Below, one piece after another: positions 46,106 to 52,902 of a DNA stretch of 64,000 nucleotides (position 1 is the stretch's first letter; each line of letters starts with the position of its first letter). Position numbers and translations under genes: made by a program. The stretch comes from Janthinobacterium sp. 61 (GTDB lineage Bacteria > Pseudomonadota > Gammaproteobacteria > Burkholderiales > Burkholderiaceae_D), in assembly GCF_002846335.1 (NCBI RefSeq), contig NZ_PJMQ01000001.1, forward strand, positions 1,860,001 through 1,924,000. The letters run 5' to 3'. Under the pieces are notes generated by a model. The model searched no databases, was not told where the DNA came from, and saw only the letters and a list, made by a program, of their open reading frames with translations.

Positions 46106-46555
46106 TCATGCATGGCTGGCGAAGCTGGTGGCAAGCAGGCTTGCAGCAGCGACGACAGACAACTGTAGCCTCAGCGGTAAATACCACCCGGGCAGCCCGG
46201 CGTGCCTGAATAGCCGCCAGTCCTGCAAGTAATGGACGCCAAAGCCGGTCGCCAGCAAGGCACTGCCGGCAAGCGGGTCAAGCGCCAAGGCCAACCAGGC
46301 CAGCAAGGCGGGAATCACACTCCAGGCAAAGCAGACGTTGCGCTTACGATCACTGACGAATGGCACGCTCATGGCAAAACCCCAATGCAGCGCGCCTACA
46401 AAACTGAGGATCACAGCGCCGTATTGAAGTGATAATTGCTGCCAGACACTGCTACGCTGCGCATCGAGCCAGCTCGCCGCCAATAAGGCAAGGAACGGTA
46501 TCAGGCCAGCGTAAGCGAGGCCGGCAACGATGCGCGGCGTGCTGCCCCGGCTCAT
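46106..46555 (-). CDS. DUF3429 family membrane protein
   Basis: 149 aa from the ATG at 46555, which overlaps the stop of the upstream 52-aa gene (ATGA). Four or five transmembrane helices: IVAGLAYAGLIPFLALLAAS, YGAVILSFVGALHWGFAMSV, WSVIPALLAWLALALDPLAG and a terminal helix. FLGALHWG-like and YLQDWRLFR segments mark DUF3429. This family recurs in light-inducible clusters with photolyase and LitR-type regulators. Its promoter region carries the 11-bp repeat operator described at 46811-46827. Confidence 0.8.
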   Translation of the reverse strand: MSRGSTPRIVAGLAYAGLIPFLALLAASWLDAQRSSVWQQLSLQYGAVILSFVGALHWGFAMSVPFVSDRKRNVCFAWSVIPALLAWLALALDPLAGSALLATGFGVHYLQDWRLFRHAGLPGWYLPLRLQLSVVAAASLLATSFASHA

Positions 46556-46710
46556 TTGAACCACCCCATGCAGCTTGTGGCGCCACCGCTGGCGCACAAC
46601 TGACAGGCAACACAGCGTATCTTTTCCTGCGCCAGACTGGTAACGGCATCGGGCGGGGCGGCCCCCTCCAGCTCGCCGGCCACCGCCGCATTCAATGCTA
46701 GCTTGTTCAT
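46552..46710 (-). CDS. Small CxxCxxC protein coupled to the DUF3429 gene (52 aa)
   Basis: The ATG at 46710 has AGAGGGTTGC upstream. The 52-aa product is a helical, acidic N-terminal half (LALNAAVAGELEGAAPPDAV) then IRCVACQLCASGGATSCMGW, with four cysteines in a CxxCxxC...C pattern that could bind a metal or undergo disulfide chemistry. Its stop overlaps the start of the DUF3429 gene by 4 bp, strong support for real translation. The protein is unrecognised. Confidence 0.65.
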   Translation of the reverse strand: MNKLALNAAVAGELEGAAPPDAVTSLAQEKIRCVACQLCASGGATSCMGWFK

Positions 46711-46774
46711 GCAACCCTCTTTGTTTATCAATGTCATGCGGCGTTTATCGCTGCACTAGCAAGTATGGCGAGAT

Positions 46775-46791
46775 TGTAGCTATAATGAACC
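46775..46791. promoter_or_regulatory. Partial operator repeat at the DCC-gene promoter
   Basis: TGTAGC-TATAA-TGAACC keeps the 11-bp spacing, with one full TGAACC half (46786-46791). Its last T completes a TATAAT hexamer (46781-46786) that could be the -10 box of the rightward DCC gene. It also lies inside the spacer of a leftward promoter candidate TTGGAC-N18-TACAAT. Confidence 0.45.
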
Positions 46792-46810
46792 GCATAGTCC
46801 AATATAAACT

Positions 46811-46827
46811 GGTTCAATGTAGGTTCA
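46811..46827. promoter_or_regulatory. 11-bp-period direct repeat operator (GGTTCA twice)
   Basis: GGTTCA at 46811-46816 and again at 46822-46827, exactly 11 bp apart; on the minus strand this reads TGAACC-TACAT-TGAACC. It lies between the divergent 52-aa/DUF3429 pair and the DCC gene. Closely similar pairs occur at 47310-47326 and 50428-50444. The 11-bp period is that of CarH/LitR operators, and a LitR-like gene is nearby. Confidence 0.7.
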
Positions 46828-46863
46828 CCGCAACAAGTGATAACAATTTGAAGAGGCCATATC

Positions 46864-47259
46864 ATGCCCAATCCTGACGAAAACAGTGTCACGACAACCG
46901 TTTTTTTTGATGGCTCCTGCCCTTTATGCCGATGGGAAATCAGCCTCTATCAAGGTGCTGTGCCGACAAGTCCCATCCAATGGATCGATGTCAGCGATAC
47001 CAAGCAAACGGCAATCGAGGGTTGCAGTTGCAGGGAGTTGATGGCGCGATTTCATGTGCAAACCAAGGAAGGCGCCATGCTGAGCGGCGCGGCGGCGTTC
47101 GTTGCCCTCTGGCTGTTATACCCGTCGTGGCGCTGGCTAGGGAAACTGGGCTCCTTACCCGGCATGCAAGCGCTGCTGGAGTTGCTTTATCGTGGCTTCT
47201 TGCACCTGCGTCCCGGCATCCAGTGGCTGGCCAGACAATTCGCCACTGCCAAGCGGTAG
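46864..47259 (+). CDS. DCC-family thiol-disulfide oxidoreductase-like protein (DUF393)
   Basis: 131 aa. The defining DCC motif FFDGSCPLCRWEISLYQGAV is near the N-terminus. A Cys-Ser-Cys follows at GCSCREL, and GSLPGMQALLELLYRGFLHL completes the family. A redox role on protein or small-molecule thiols is presumed. No signal peptide. It is divergent from the 52-aa CxxCxxC gene, with the shared operator region between, so a common regulon is likely. Confidence 0.85.
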   Translation: MPNPDENSVTTTVFFDGSCPLCRWEISLYQGAVPTSPIQWIDVSDTKQTAIEGCSCRELMARFHVQTKEGAMLSGAAAFVALWLLYPSWRWLGKLGSLPGMQALLELLYRGFLHLRPGIQWLARQFATAKR

Positions 47260-47648
47260 TAGTGCAAGTATTGTCGGGCACGGCGTAGCTTCAACAACTG
47301 CCGATACAATGAACCGAATATGAACCGTCTTTGACACAGGAAACAGCAAAACACGCTGGACACGCACAACGCCGGCCGATAAGCTCAAGCTGGGAATCGC
47401 GAATTGCAGGTTCGTCCGACCAGATCCAGTTGCCATGGCCAAGTCGGTATGAGCGCCAGCGTGCTTTGTAACGGCAGCAACAACAAGGAAACTGAGGATG
47501 AGAAAATTATCCTGTCCACAGGCTCCGGCGCACAGTTTGCGCAGGGCCAGTACAGGCAGCGGAGTCGGCATAGCGAAGTCAGGCAACGCTCACAGGCACT
47601 TGAGGAAACAGATAGCTACACCCCCACCTTTGAATGGAGCAGCATGCC
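47260..47648. other. Intergenic region upstream of the island SDR gene (389 bp)
   Basis: Holds the operator pair at 47310-47326 and a TTGACA hexamer at 47331-47336, then about 300 bp of non-coding-looking sequence. Its weak ORFs on both strands lack ribosome sites and family signatures. It could be a decayed gene or a long 5' untranslated region. Confidence 0.5.
47310..47326. promoter_or_regulatory. 11-bp-period direct repeat operator upstream of the SDR gene
   Basis: TGAACCGAATATGAACC: two TGAACC halves 11 bp apart. The first overlaps TACAAT (47305-47310), as TGAACC overlaps TATAAT at 46781. It matches the sites at 46811-46827 and 50428-50444. Confidence 0.7.
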
Positions 47649-48347
47649 ATGATGTCCAGCCTTCCTGATCAGTTTAACGCGCTAGTGCTTGGAGCGTCGG
47701 GCGCGATCGGCGCCGCATTCGTCGACCTGTTGAGCGCCATGCCACGCTGCGCATCTGTGTGCGGCCTGCATCGCCACTCGACACCACGACTCGACTTTAC
47801 CGACGAAAACAGCATTGCCGAGGCCGCAAGAGAACTTGCCACCAAGCCCCGCTATCACCTGATCATCAACGCCGCAGGCATGCTGCACGACGGCAATCTC
47901 ATGCCTGAGAAACGCCTGGCCGACCTGAATTATCAGCAGATGCAGGCAATTTTCCAGACCAACACCATGGGGCCGGCACTAGTCATGCGCCATTTCTTGC
48001 CCCTGCTCGATGGTGAACGCGCCATCATGGCCATGTTATCGGCGAAAGTGGGCAGCATAGGTGACAATCAGCTAGGCGGCTGGTACAGCTACCGCGCTTC
48101 GAAGGCCGCACTCAACATGCTGGTCAAGACGGCAGCCATTGAATTGGCGCGCAACCAGAAGCACAGCGTGCTGGTCGCGCTGCATCCGGGCACCGTCAAC
48201 TCCCGGTTGTCGCGGCCATTTCGCGGTGAGCTTATAGGACGTCCGGCACATGACGCCGCCAGCGACATGCTCACCGTGCTAGACACCCTGAGGCCGTCTG
48301 ACAGCGGCACATTCCTGGCATACGACGGCACGCGGCTCCCCTGGTAG
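47649..48347 (+). CDS. Short-chain dehydrogenase/reductase of the light-response island
   Basis: 232 aa from the ATG at 47649, with GGAG 9 nt upstream (ATG also at 47634 and 47652). The dinucleotide motif LGASGAIG, INAAGML, a Ser in LSAKVGS, and Tyr-xxx-Lys in WYSYRASKAAL are all present. It belongs to the C-signal (CsgA)-like short SDR branch that recurs in photolyase/LitR light-inducible clusters. An operator of the shared type lies 320 bp upstream. Substrate unknown. Confidence 0.85.
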   Translation: MMSSLPDQFNALVLGASGAIGAAFVDLLSAMPRCASVCGLHRHSTPRLDFTDENSIAEAARELATKPRYHLIINAAGMLHDGNLMPEKRLADLNYQQMQAIFQTNTMGPALVMRHFLPLLDGERAIMAMLSAKVGSIGDNQLGGWYSYRASKAALNMLVKTAAIELARNQKHSVLVALHPGTVNSRLSRPFRGELIGRPAHDAASDMLTVLDTLRPSDSGTFLAYDGTRLPW

Positions 48348-48376
48348 TACGCACTGCGCCGGCACGCGCGCCACGC

Positions 48377-49360
48377 TTAAGCGGAGCCGGCAATGATGCG
48401 TTGTGCCAGTGCATGACCGCTAAGCCAGGCAGCCTCCACTGTGCCACCGTTCAGCCAATCGCCGCAGATACCCAGACCCTGCCCTGCCTCCCAAATGCAG
48501 ACATCGTTGCGCGCCTGGGGCGTACTGGCATAGCGCCAACGGTGTACGCTCCAGCGTTGCGGTACCTGCCCGCCCAAACTGATAAAGGCTGCGAGCAGCT
48601 GCGCGGCAATGCTATCGGCATCGAGCTCAATGTGCCTCTCGCTCCATTCGGCACTGGCATGCAACAGCCAGCTTTCGCGACCGCTACGGCCAGGCTTGGC
48701 GCTGTCGCGTGCCACCCAGCGCAGCGGACCGGAGTTGAGGAAAGCCGCATTGAAGTCCAATGCCAACGGCTGCGCAAACTCCAGCATCATTGCCCAGCAG
48801 CCTGCCATGCTTGTCCCAGCCGCCAGCGCGGCCTGCAATGGCGCCACCTGATTCAGCAGTGGTACCGCCTGCGGCGCCGGCACGGCAAGCACTACCATGT
48901 CATAGCGCTGCGCAAGAGGCCCCTCGTCCTGCACATGCAAGCGCCAGGCGCTGTCTTCACGTTGCAAGGCACTGATCGCAGTCTCTGTGTGCAATGCCAG
49001 ATCTGCGGCCAGCCACGCGGCGATAGATGACATGCGCGGAACGCCGACGAAGCGCTCGACGGGTGCACCGCCGCTGCATCCGTCGGCATCGGGGCTGCGC
49101 AGCTGCAGCTGCCAATGCCCAGCCACGCCGGCCTGCTCCCAGCGGGTCACCTCGGCCCGGAATTCAGGGTTGCGCGCAGTAAAGTACTGTGCGCCATGGT
49201 CGCATTGCCAGTCGGCGCCGCGCCGTGTGCTCATGCGCCCTCCCGCGCCGCGGCTTTTGTCAAACAGACTCACCTGGAAGCCTGCCTGCCTCAAGGCCGT
49301 GGCACAGGCCAGACCGGCGATGCCGGCGCCAATGATGGCGATGCGAGAAGAGCTCGTCAT
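48377..49360 (-). CDS. NAD(P)/FAD-dependent amine oxidoreductase (renalase-like)
   Basis: 327 aa from the ATG at 49360. FAD-binding IAIIGAGIAGLACATALRQA, then FDKSRGAGGRMSTRR, and a C-terminal GLGICGDWLNGGTVEAAWLS that closes the FAD site. This matches the renalase-like family common in photolyase clusters. It follows the MerR gene on the same strand after 88 bp, so it may be expressed from the merR promoter with its 11-bp repeat operator. The substrate is unknown. Confidence 0.85.
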   Translation of the reverse strand: MTSSSRIAIIGAGIAGLACATALRQAGFQVSLFDKSRGAGGRMSTRRGADWQCDHGAQYFTARNPEFRAEVTRWEQAGVAGHWQLQLRSPDADGCSGGAPVERFVGVPRMSSIAAWLAADLALHTETAISALQREDSAWRLHVQDEGPLAQRYDMVVLAVPAPQAVPLLNQVAPLQAALAAGTSMAGCWAMMLEFAQPLALDFNAAFLNSGPLRWVARDSAKPGRSGRESWLLHASAEWSERHIELDADSIAAQLLAAFISLGGQVPQRWSVHRWRYASTPQARNDVCIWEAGQGLGICGDWLNGGTVEAAWLSGHALAQRIIAGSA

Positions 49361-49448
49361 GAGATTTTCAGCCTCTTGCGCAGTGCGCAGTGGGCTTTTG
49401 TGATGGTGGAATACGGCATAGTGCTCCTGATAAGTGATGACCTTGCGC

Positions 49449-50423
49449 TTACAGGCCCGCCGGCAAAGGCAGGGCCTCCGCCCGGGCAAGCCGCAACAGT
49501 GCTTCCTCCAGGACCATGCGGGCGGTTGCGGCGGCGTGCCCCAACTGCTCATGCAGCAGCGCGTCGGCCACATTGCGCGACGAGCATTGTTCGCTGTAAC
49601 GCTCGAAGCTGTTGATCATTAACAAGATGTCCGTCAGATGGCGCGGGCACTCACAGTGGACAGTACTGCTGGCCGCCGCCAGCTCCGCCAAAGCCCGGTC
49701 GTCGAAGCGGCGCGGGACAGGCGCCGCCGGGCGCTGCCGCGCAAGCTGAGCTTGCGCCAAGGGCAACGCAGCCAGCGCCGCCTGGCACAGCAACACTATT
49801 TCTGCCACATCGCTGGGTACGCGCGCAACCAGGCAGCCCTGAGCGCGCAACTGGCGTATGGTCGCGCTGGCGCCGAAACGGTACAACACCACCAGCGCCA
49901 TTCCCAGTGTTTGGCGCAGCGCGCAAATCGCCGGCACCACGTGCTCATCGAGTTCCGATATTTCCATCAACAGCAGTTGCGCACCGGTGCCGGCCCATGC
50001 CGCGGCCGCATCGTCCAGATTCTGAAAGTTGGCGACGATATCGAGCGCCAGCAACTCTCGCCCGCCGACGGCCAGGCGTCGCGCCAGAGCCGCACCCATC
50101 AGCGCCAGGCGCAGAGGCTGCATAGGCACGCCAGGCTCCGGTACCAACGCAAACTGGCCCAACTGTTCCAACTGCAGCTTCGCCAGCGCGCCAATTGGAT
50201 GACCCTGGTCGACCAGTTGCTTCATAAGCCGCAGCCGACGAACCTGATCCTCGGAATACAAGCGCTGGCCATGCGCGCTACGGCCGGTGTCGGAGATGCC
50301 GTAGCGACGCTCCCACACCCGCAACGTTTCAACCGGCAAGCCAGCAAGTCTGGCGGCGACCCCGCTGCGATATTGAACAGCCTGGCTGTTGTCGACCTGA
50401 GGAGGGAGTAAAGATTGCACCAT
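49449..50423 (-). CDS. MerR-family regulator, LitR/CarH-like, apparently lacking the cobalamin site
   Basis: 324 aa. The N-terminal winged helix opens VAARLAGLPVETLRVWERRY and matches LitR/CarH/BluR rather than metal-type MerR. A central Rossmann-like region (about 103-215, PLRLALMGAALARR ... VVLYRFGASATIRQLRAQG) sits where the B12-binding domain of CarH should be. The DxHxxG cobalamin ligand motif is not visible, so it is not expected to sense light through adenosylcobalamin itself. The BLUF gene just upstream is a candidate light input. An operator pair lies 5-21 nt before its ATG, indicating autorepression. Confidence 0.85.
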   Translation of the reverse strand: MVQSLLPPQVDNSQAVQYRSGVAARLAGLPVETLRVWERRYGISDTGRSAHGQRLYSEDQVRRLRLMKQLVDQGHPIGALAKLQLEQLGQFALVPEPGVPMQPLRLALMGAALARRLAVGGRELLALDIVANFQNLDDAAAAWAGTGAQLLLMEISELDEHVVPAICALRQTLGMALVVLYRFGASATIRQLRAQGCLVARVPSDVAEIVLLCQAALAALPLAQAQLARQRPAAPVPRRFDDRALAELAAASSTVHCECPRHLTDILLMINSFERYSEQCSSRNVADALLHEQLGHAAATARMVLEEALLRLARAEALPLPAGL

Positions 50424-50427
50424 AGCT

Positions 50428-50444
50428 AGAACCGATAATGAACC
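50428..50444. promoter_or_regulatory. 11-bp-period direct repeat operator at the merR promoter
   Basis: AGAACCGATAATGAACC: halves at 50428-50433 and 50439-50444, 11 bp apart. On the minus strand a TATAAT hexamer (50461-50456) would place the transcription start near 50449, so the operator lies just downstream of it. That fits repression of merR and the following oxidoreductase gene. Confidence 0.65.
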
Positions 50445-50540
50445 TATAATATCTGATTATATCGCGCAATCGGCAGACAACAGACGAAAAATACCGAAGA
50501 CAGCGGTGCAAATCCAGTTCATCGCCACAGCAACTCCTGG

Positions 50541-50570
50541 TGAGACGGGGACAGACCCCACTTTTTTGAG
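50541..50570. repeat. Possible dispersed palindromic element in the merR-BLUF gap
   Basis: GGGG-ACAGA-CCCC followed by ACTTTTTTGAG, preceded by TGAGAC. Such GGGG(ACAGA)CCCC palindromes occur as repeated intergenic elements in many betaproteobacteria (from memory). It could also act as a short hairpin with a T-run. Only one copy was noticed in this window. Confidence 0.35.
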
Positions 50571-50655
50571 TTAAAAGCAACAAAATTGAACATGAACCCG
50601 CCGCAAACGGCTGATTCCTCGACAGATTTCGTGCAGATGAGATGGCGCGTCGCCC

Positions 50656-51081
50656 TTATGCCCGGCCAAGGACCGCAGCGCCAGCCATCAGCTCGTCGAC
50701 CAGCGAGAGCGAACTGTCTCCGCCAAGTGCGAACGGATCGAACTCGGGAAGCATCGAGTAGCGCAGCAGCGTGCCCGGATTGAGCTTGTCGAGGTTGGTC
50801 TGCCCCATCGTCCAGCCAGCGTAGCGACGCTCGCTCATTTCTTCATAGTGCAGCAGTGTTACTCCCGTGTGTCGTGCATCGGCGAGAATGCGGGCATACA
50901 GGATATTGACCTGTTCGCGTCCGCCTTCGATCAGCTGCAGGTAAAACCGTTCGCTGTGGCATAGGACGCCGGTGATGCCGCTGGGTGGATTGTGGCGGCG
51001 GGACTGCTGGAGTATGGCGCCGATGGTAGCGACATCGATAGTGCCCGTGGTGCGGCTGGCATACAGTAAACGGACGAGCAT
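50656..51081 (-). CDS. BLUF-domain blue-light photoreceptor (short, single domain)
   Basis: 141 aa with AAGGAG directly upstream. The BLUF flavin pocket is complete: Tyr7 in RLLYASR, Asn31 in RRHNPPSGITG, Gln49 in FYLQLIEGG and Trp90 in YAGWTMGQTNL correspond to Tyr21, Asn45, Gln63 and Trp104 of AppA. It has no effector domain, only a 40-residue C-terminal extension, so it must signal by protein contact. Escherichia coli BluF directly removes the MerR-type repressor BluR from DNA. The adjacent MerR-type gene makes the same mechanism likely here. Last gene of the seven-gene leftward operon. Confidence 0.93.
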   Translation of the reverse strand: MLVRLLYASRTTGTIDVATIGAILQQSRRHNPPSGITGVLCHSERFYLQLIEGGREQVNILYARILADARHTGVTLLHYEEMSERRYAGWTMGQTNLDKLNPGTLLRYSMLPEFDPFALGGDSSLSLVDELMAGAAVLGRA

Positions 51082-51103
51082 AGGAACTCCTTTGGATGGT
51101 GTA

Positions 51104-51811
51104 TCAGCGTTTGATCAGTGAGAGGAACTCGCGCCGCAGCGCGGGGTCCTTGAGGAATGAACCGTGCATGACGCTATTGATCATACGCGCGTCATTGTCT
51201 TTAACGCCACGCCACTGCATGCAGAAGTGATCGGCCTCCATGATCACGGCCAAACCGTCCGGCTTGACCTTTTCCTGCAGCAGTTCTGCCAGCTGGACCA
51301 CGGCTTCTTCCTGGATCTGCGGGCGGCTCATGATCCATCCCGCCAGCCGCGCATACTTGGACAGGCCAATCAGGTTGGAGTGCTGGTTGGGCATCACACC
51401 TATCCACACCTTGCCCATGACGGGGCACAAGTGGTGCGAACAGGCGCTGCGTACGGTGATGGGACCGATGATCATCAGCTCGTTCAGGTTGGCGGCGTTG
51501 GGAAATTCTGTCACGGGCGGCGGGGCGATGTAACGCCCGCCGAACACTTCCAGCAAATACATCTTGGCCACGCGGCGCGCCGTATCCTGCGAGTTATGGT
51601 CGTTGGCGGTGTCGATCACCAGACTCTCCAGCACGCCCTGCATGCGCAGGCTGACCTCGTCCAGCAGTTCATCCATTTCGCCGCTTTCGATGTAGTCGGC
51701 GATATTGTCGTTGGCGTGGAAACGGACACCGCTCGCCATCAAGCGGGCGCGTATGCGTGCGGAGGCAGGCGTGCCGGCGACACGGTAGTTAAGCTGCTTT
51801 TCATTCGTCAT
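51104..51811 (-). CDS. folE: GTP cyclohydrolase I, type IA (FolE)
   Basis: 235 aa from the ATG at 51811, with AAGGA 6 nt upstream. The zinc-site motif VRSACSHHLCPVMGK (Cys124, His127), the later EADHFCMQWRGVKDN with the third zinc ligand, and QHSNLIGLSKYARLAGW are diagnostic. It makes dihydroneopterin triphosphate for folate or pterin cofactors. Its place in a light-response operon suggests a supply of pterin/folate antenna for photolyase or extra folate after light damage. The window also encodes the alternative FolE2. It is 22 bp before the BLUF gene. Confidence 0.93.
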   Translation of the reverse strand: MTNEKQLNYRVAGTPASARIRARLMASGVRFHANDNIADYIESGEMDELLDEVSLRMQGVLESLVIDTANDHNSQDTARRVAKMYLLEVFGGRYIAPPPVTEFPNAANLNELMIIGPITVRSACSHHLCPVMGKVWIGVMPNQHSNLIGLSKYARLAGWIMSRPQIQEEAVVQLAELLQEKVKPDGLAVIMEADHFCMQWRGVKDNDARMINSVMHGSFLKDPALRREFLSLIKR

Positions 51812-51846
51812 GGGAATTCCTTGTTGTTGGTAGTGCGATGTATCGT

Positions 51847-52347
51847 TTATCCGAGCAGTACAGGGTTGCGCTGCCAGATGCTGAAGCACAGTACCCCGGC
51901 AAAGCTGACCCATGCCAGGTAGGGCCATAGCAGCATGGCGGCGAGGCGTTCGCGGCGGCCGAACAGCACGATGGCAGCCGCGATCATCAGCCACAACACG
52001 ACGATGCACACAAACGCCGCCGCGCCCCGATGCCAGGAAAAAAATAGCCAGCTCCATAGTGCGTTGACCGCCAGCTGCGCCAGATAGAGCAGTAGCGCCG
52101 GGTACGCGCGCGGTGCAGCCGTGCGACCGATGCGCCAGGCGGCGATGGCCATCATCAGATACAGCAAGCTCCACACGGGACCGAACAGCCAGGCGGGCGG
52201 TGCCCAGCCGGGGCGGTCCAGCTGCGCATAAAACACGGCCGCGTGAACGGAGGCGAACGCGCCCAGCGCCGCAAAAGCGGCGGTCAGCGCGATCCAGCCG
52301 GCCAGCTGAAGGAATGCGCCCGGCTTCATGGACTTGGCCGCGCTCAT
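51847..52347 (-). CDS. tspO: TspO/MBR family protein
   Basis: 166 aa from the ATG at 52347, overlapping the NTF2-like gene stop (ATGA) and preceded by GGGGAGGAGGG. Five transmembrane helices with the family motif PGWAPPAWLFGPVWSLLYLM and ALWSWLFFSWHRGAAAF. TspO proteins sit in the outer or inner membrane, bind tetrapyrroles and porphyrin-derived photosensitisers, and in Rhodobacter modulate light/oxygen regulation. Position in the operon fits protection from photosensitised damage. Confidence 0.9.
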   Translation of the reverse strand: MSAAKSMKPGAFLQLAGWIALTAAFAALGAFASVHAAVFYAQLDRPGWAPPAWLFGPVWSLLYLMMAIAAWRIGRTAAPRAYPALLLYLAQLAVNALWSWLFFSWHRGAAAFVCIVVLWLMIAAAIVLFGRRERLAAMLLWPYLAWVSFAGVLCFSIWQRNPVLLG

Positions 52348-52793
52348 GCCCTCCTCCCCTTTGTTGCTGCATCGGGCACCGGTACGCGGAAGCGGCCGCG
52401 CAGCCATCGGATCGGGGCGCCGACCAGTGGCAGCTTTTCCAGCAGCTCTTCGGCGGCATCCCAGTAATCGCGGTGCATCACGACCAGGCCGTCCGCATTG
52501 AAGCGCAAATGGCTGCCGCCGGAGATCTGATACGGCACGCCGCGCAAGTGGAACACGAATAGCCAGGTGACGAAGGCCTGGTCGCCCTGCACCACGCGCT
52601 CGCCGATGATGAAGCGCGGCTGCTCGGTGTGGACAAACATGTGGCGAAAGATCGCAACTATCGCTGCAACGCCGCACACATCGTTGAACGGATCGCGAAA
52701 CTGCGCGTCCGCCGCGTAGAATCCGCCCGCCCGTCCAACGGTGTCCGGGGTCAGCGAGGCATACCATGCCAGGAGTGGTTCAGTATCGTTCAT
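52344..52793 (-). CDS. NTF2-like (SnoaL-type) protein of the light-response operon
   Basis: 149 aa. A cone-shaped NTF2 fold: LLAWYASLTPDT, GRAGGFYAADAQFRDPFNDV, VAAIVAIFRHMFVHTEQPRF and HLRFNADGLVVMHRDYWDAA. This NTF2-like type is a constant neighbour of DUF1365 and CFA-synthase-like genes in photolyase clusters. Its precise role is unknown; it is coupled to tspO by ATGA overlap. Confidence 0.82.
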   Translation of the reverse strand: MNDTEPLLAWYASLTPDTVGRAGGFYAADAQFRDPFNDVCGVAAIVAIFRHMFVHTEQPRFIIGERVVQGDQAFVTWLFVFHLRGVPYQISGGSHLRFNADGLVVMHRDYWDAAEELLEKLPLVGAPIRWLRGRFRVPVPDAATKGRRA

Positions 52794-52902
52794 TTTGCCA
52801 GCAAAAAGTAAGTGAGGGCGATGGGCCGGTTCAAGGGGCGCATGCGCGCCCGCCGAACATCAGCGTGACCTGGCCCAGGCGGCACAGCAACGTCATGGCC
52901 GA

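Noticed and set aside
47404..47652. 82-codon plus-strand ORF before the SDR
   Set aside because: No ribosome site, no motif, and its composition is unlike neighbouring genes; possibly decayed sequence.
50587..50598. TGAACA-TGAACC pair downstream of the BLUF gene
   Set aside because: The halves are 6 bp apart instead of 11 and lie after the gene, so it does not fit the operator geometry.
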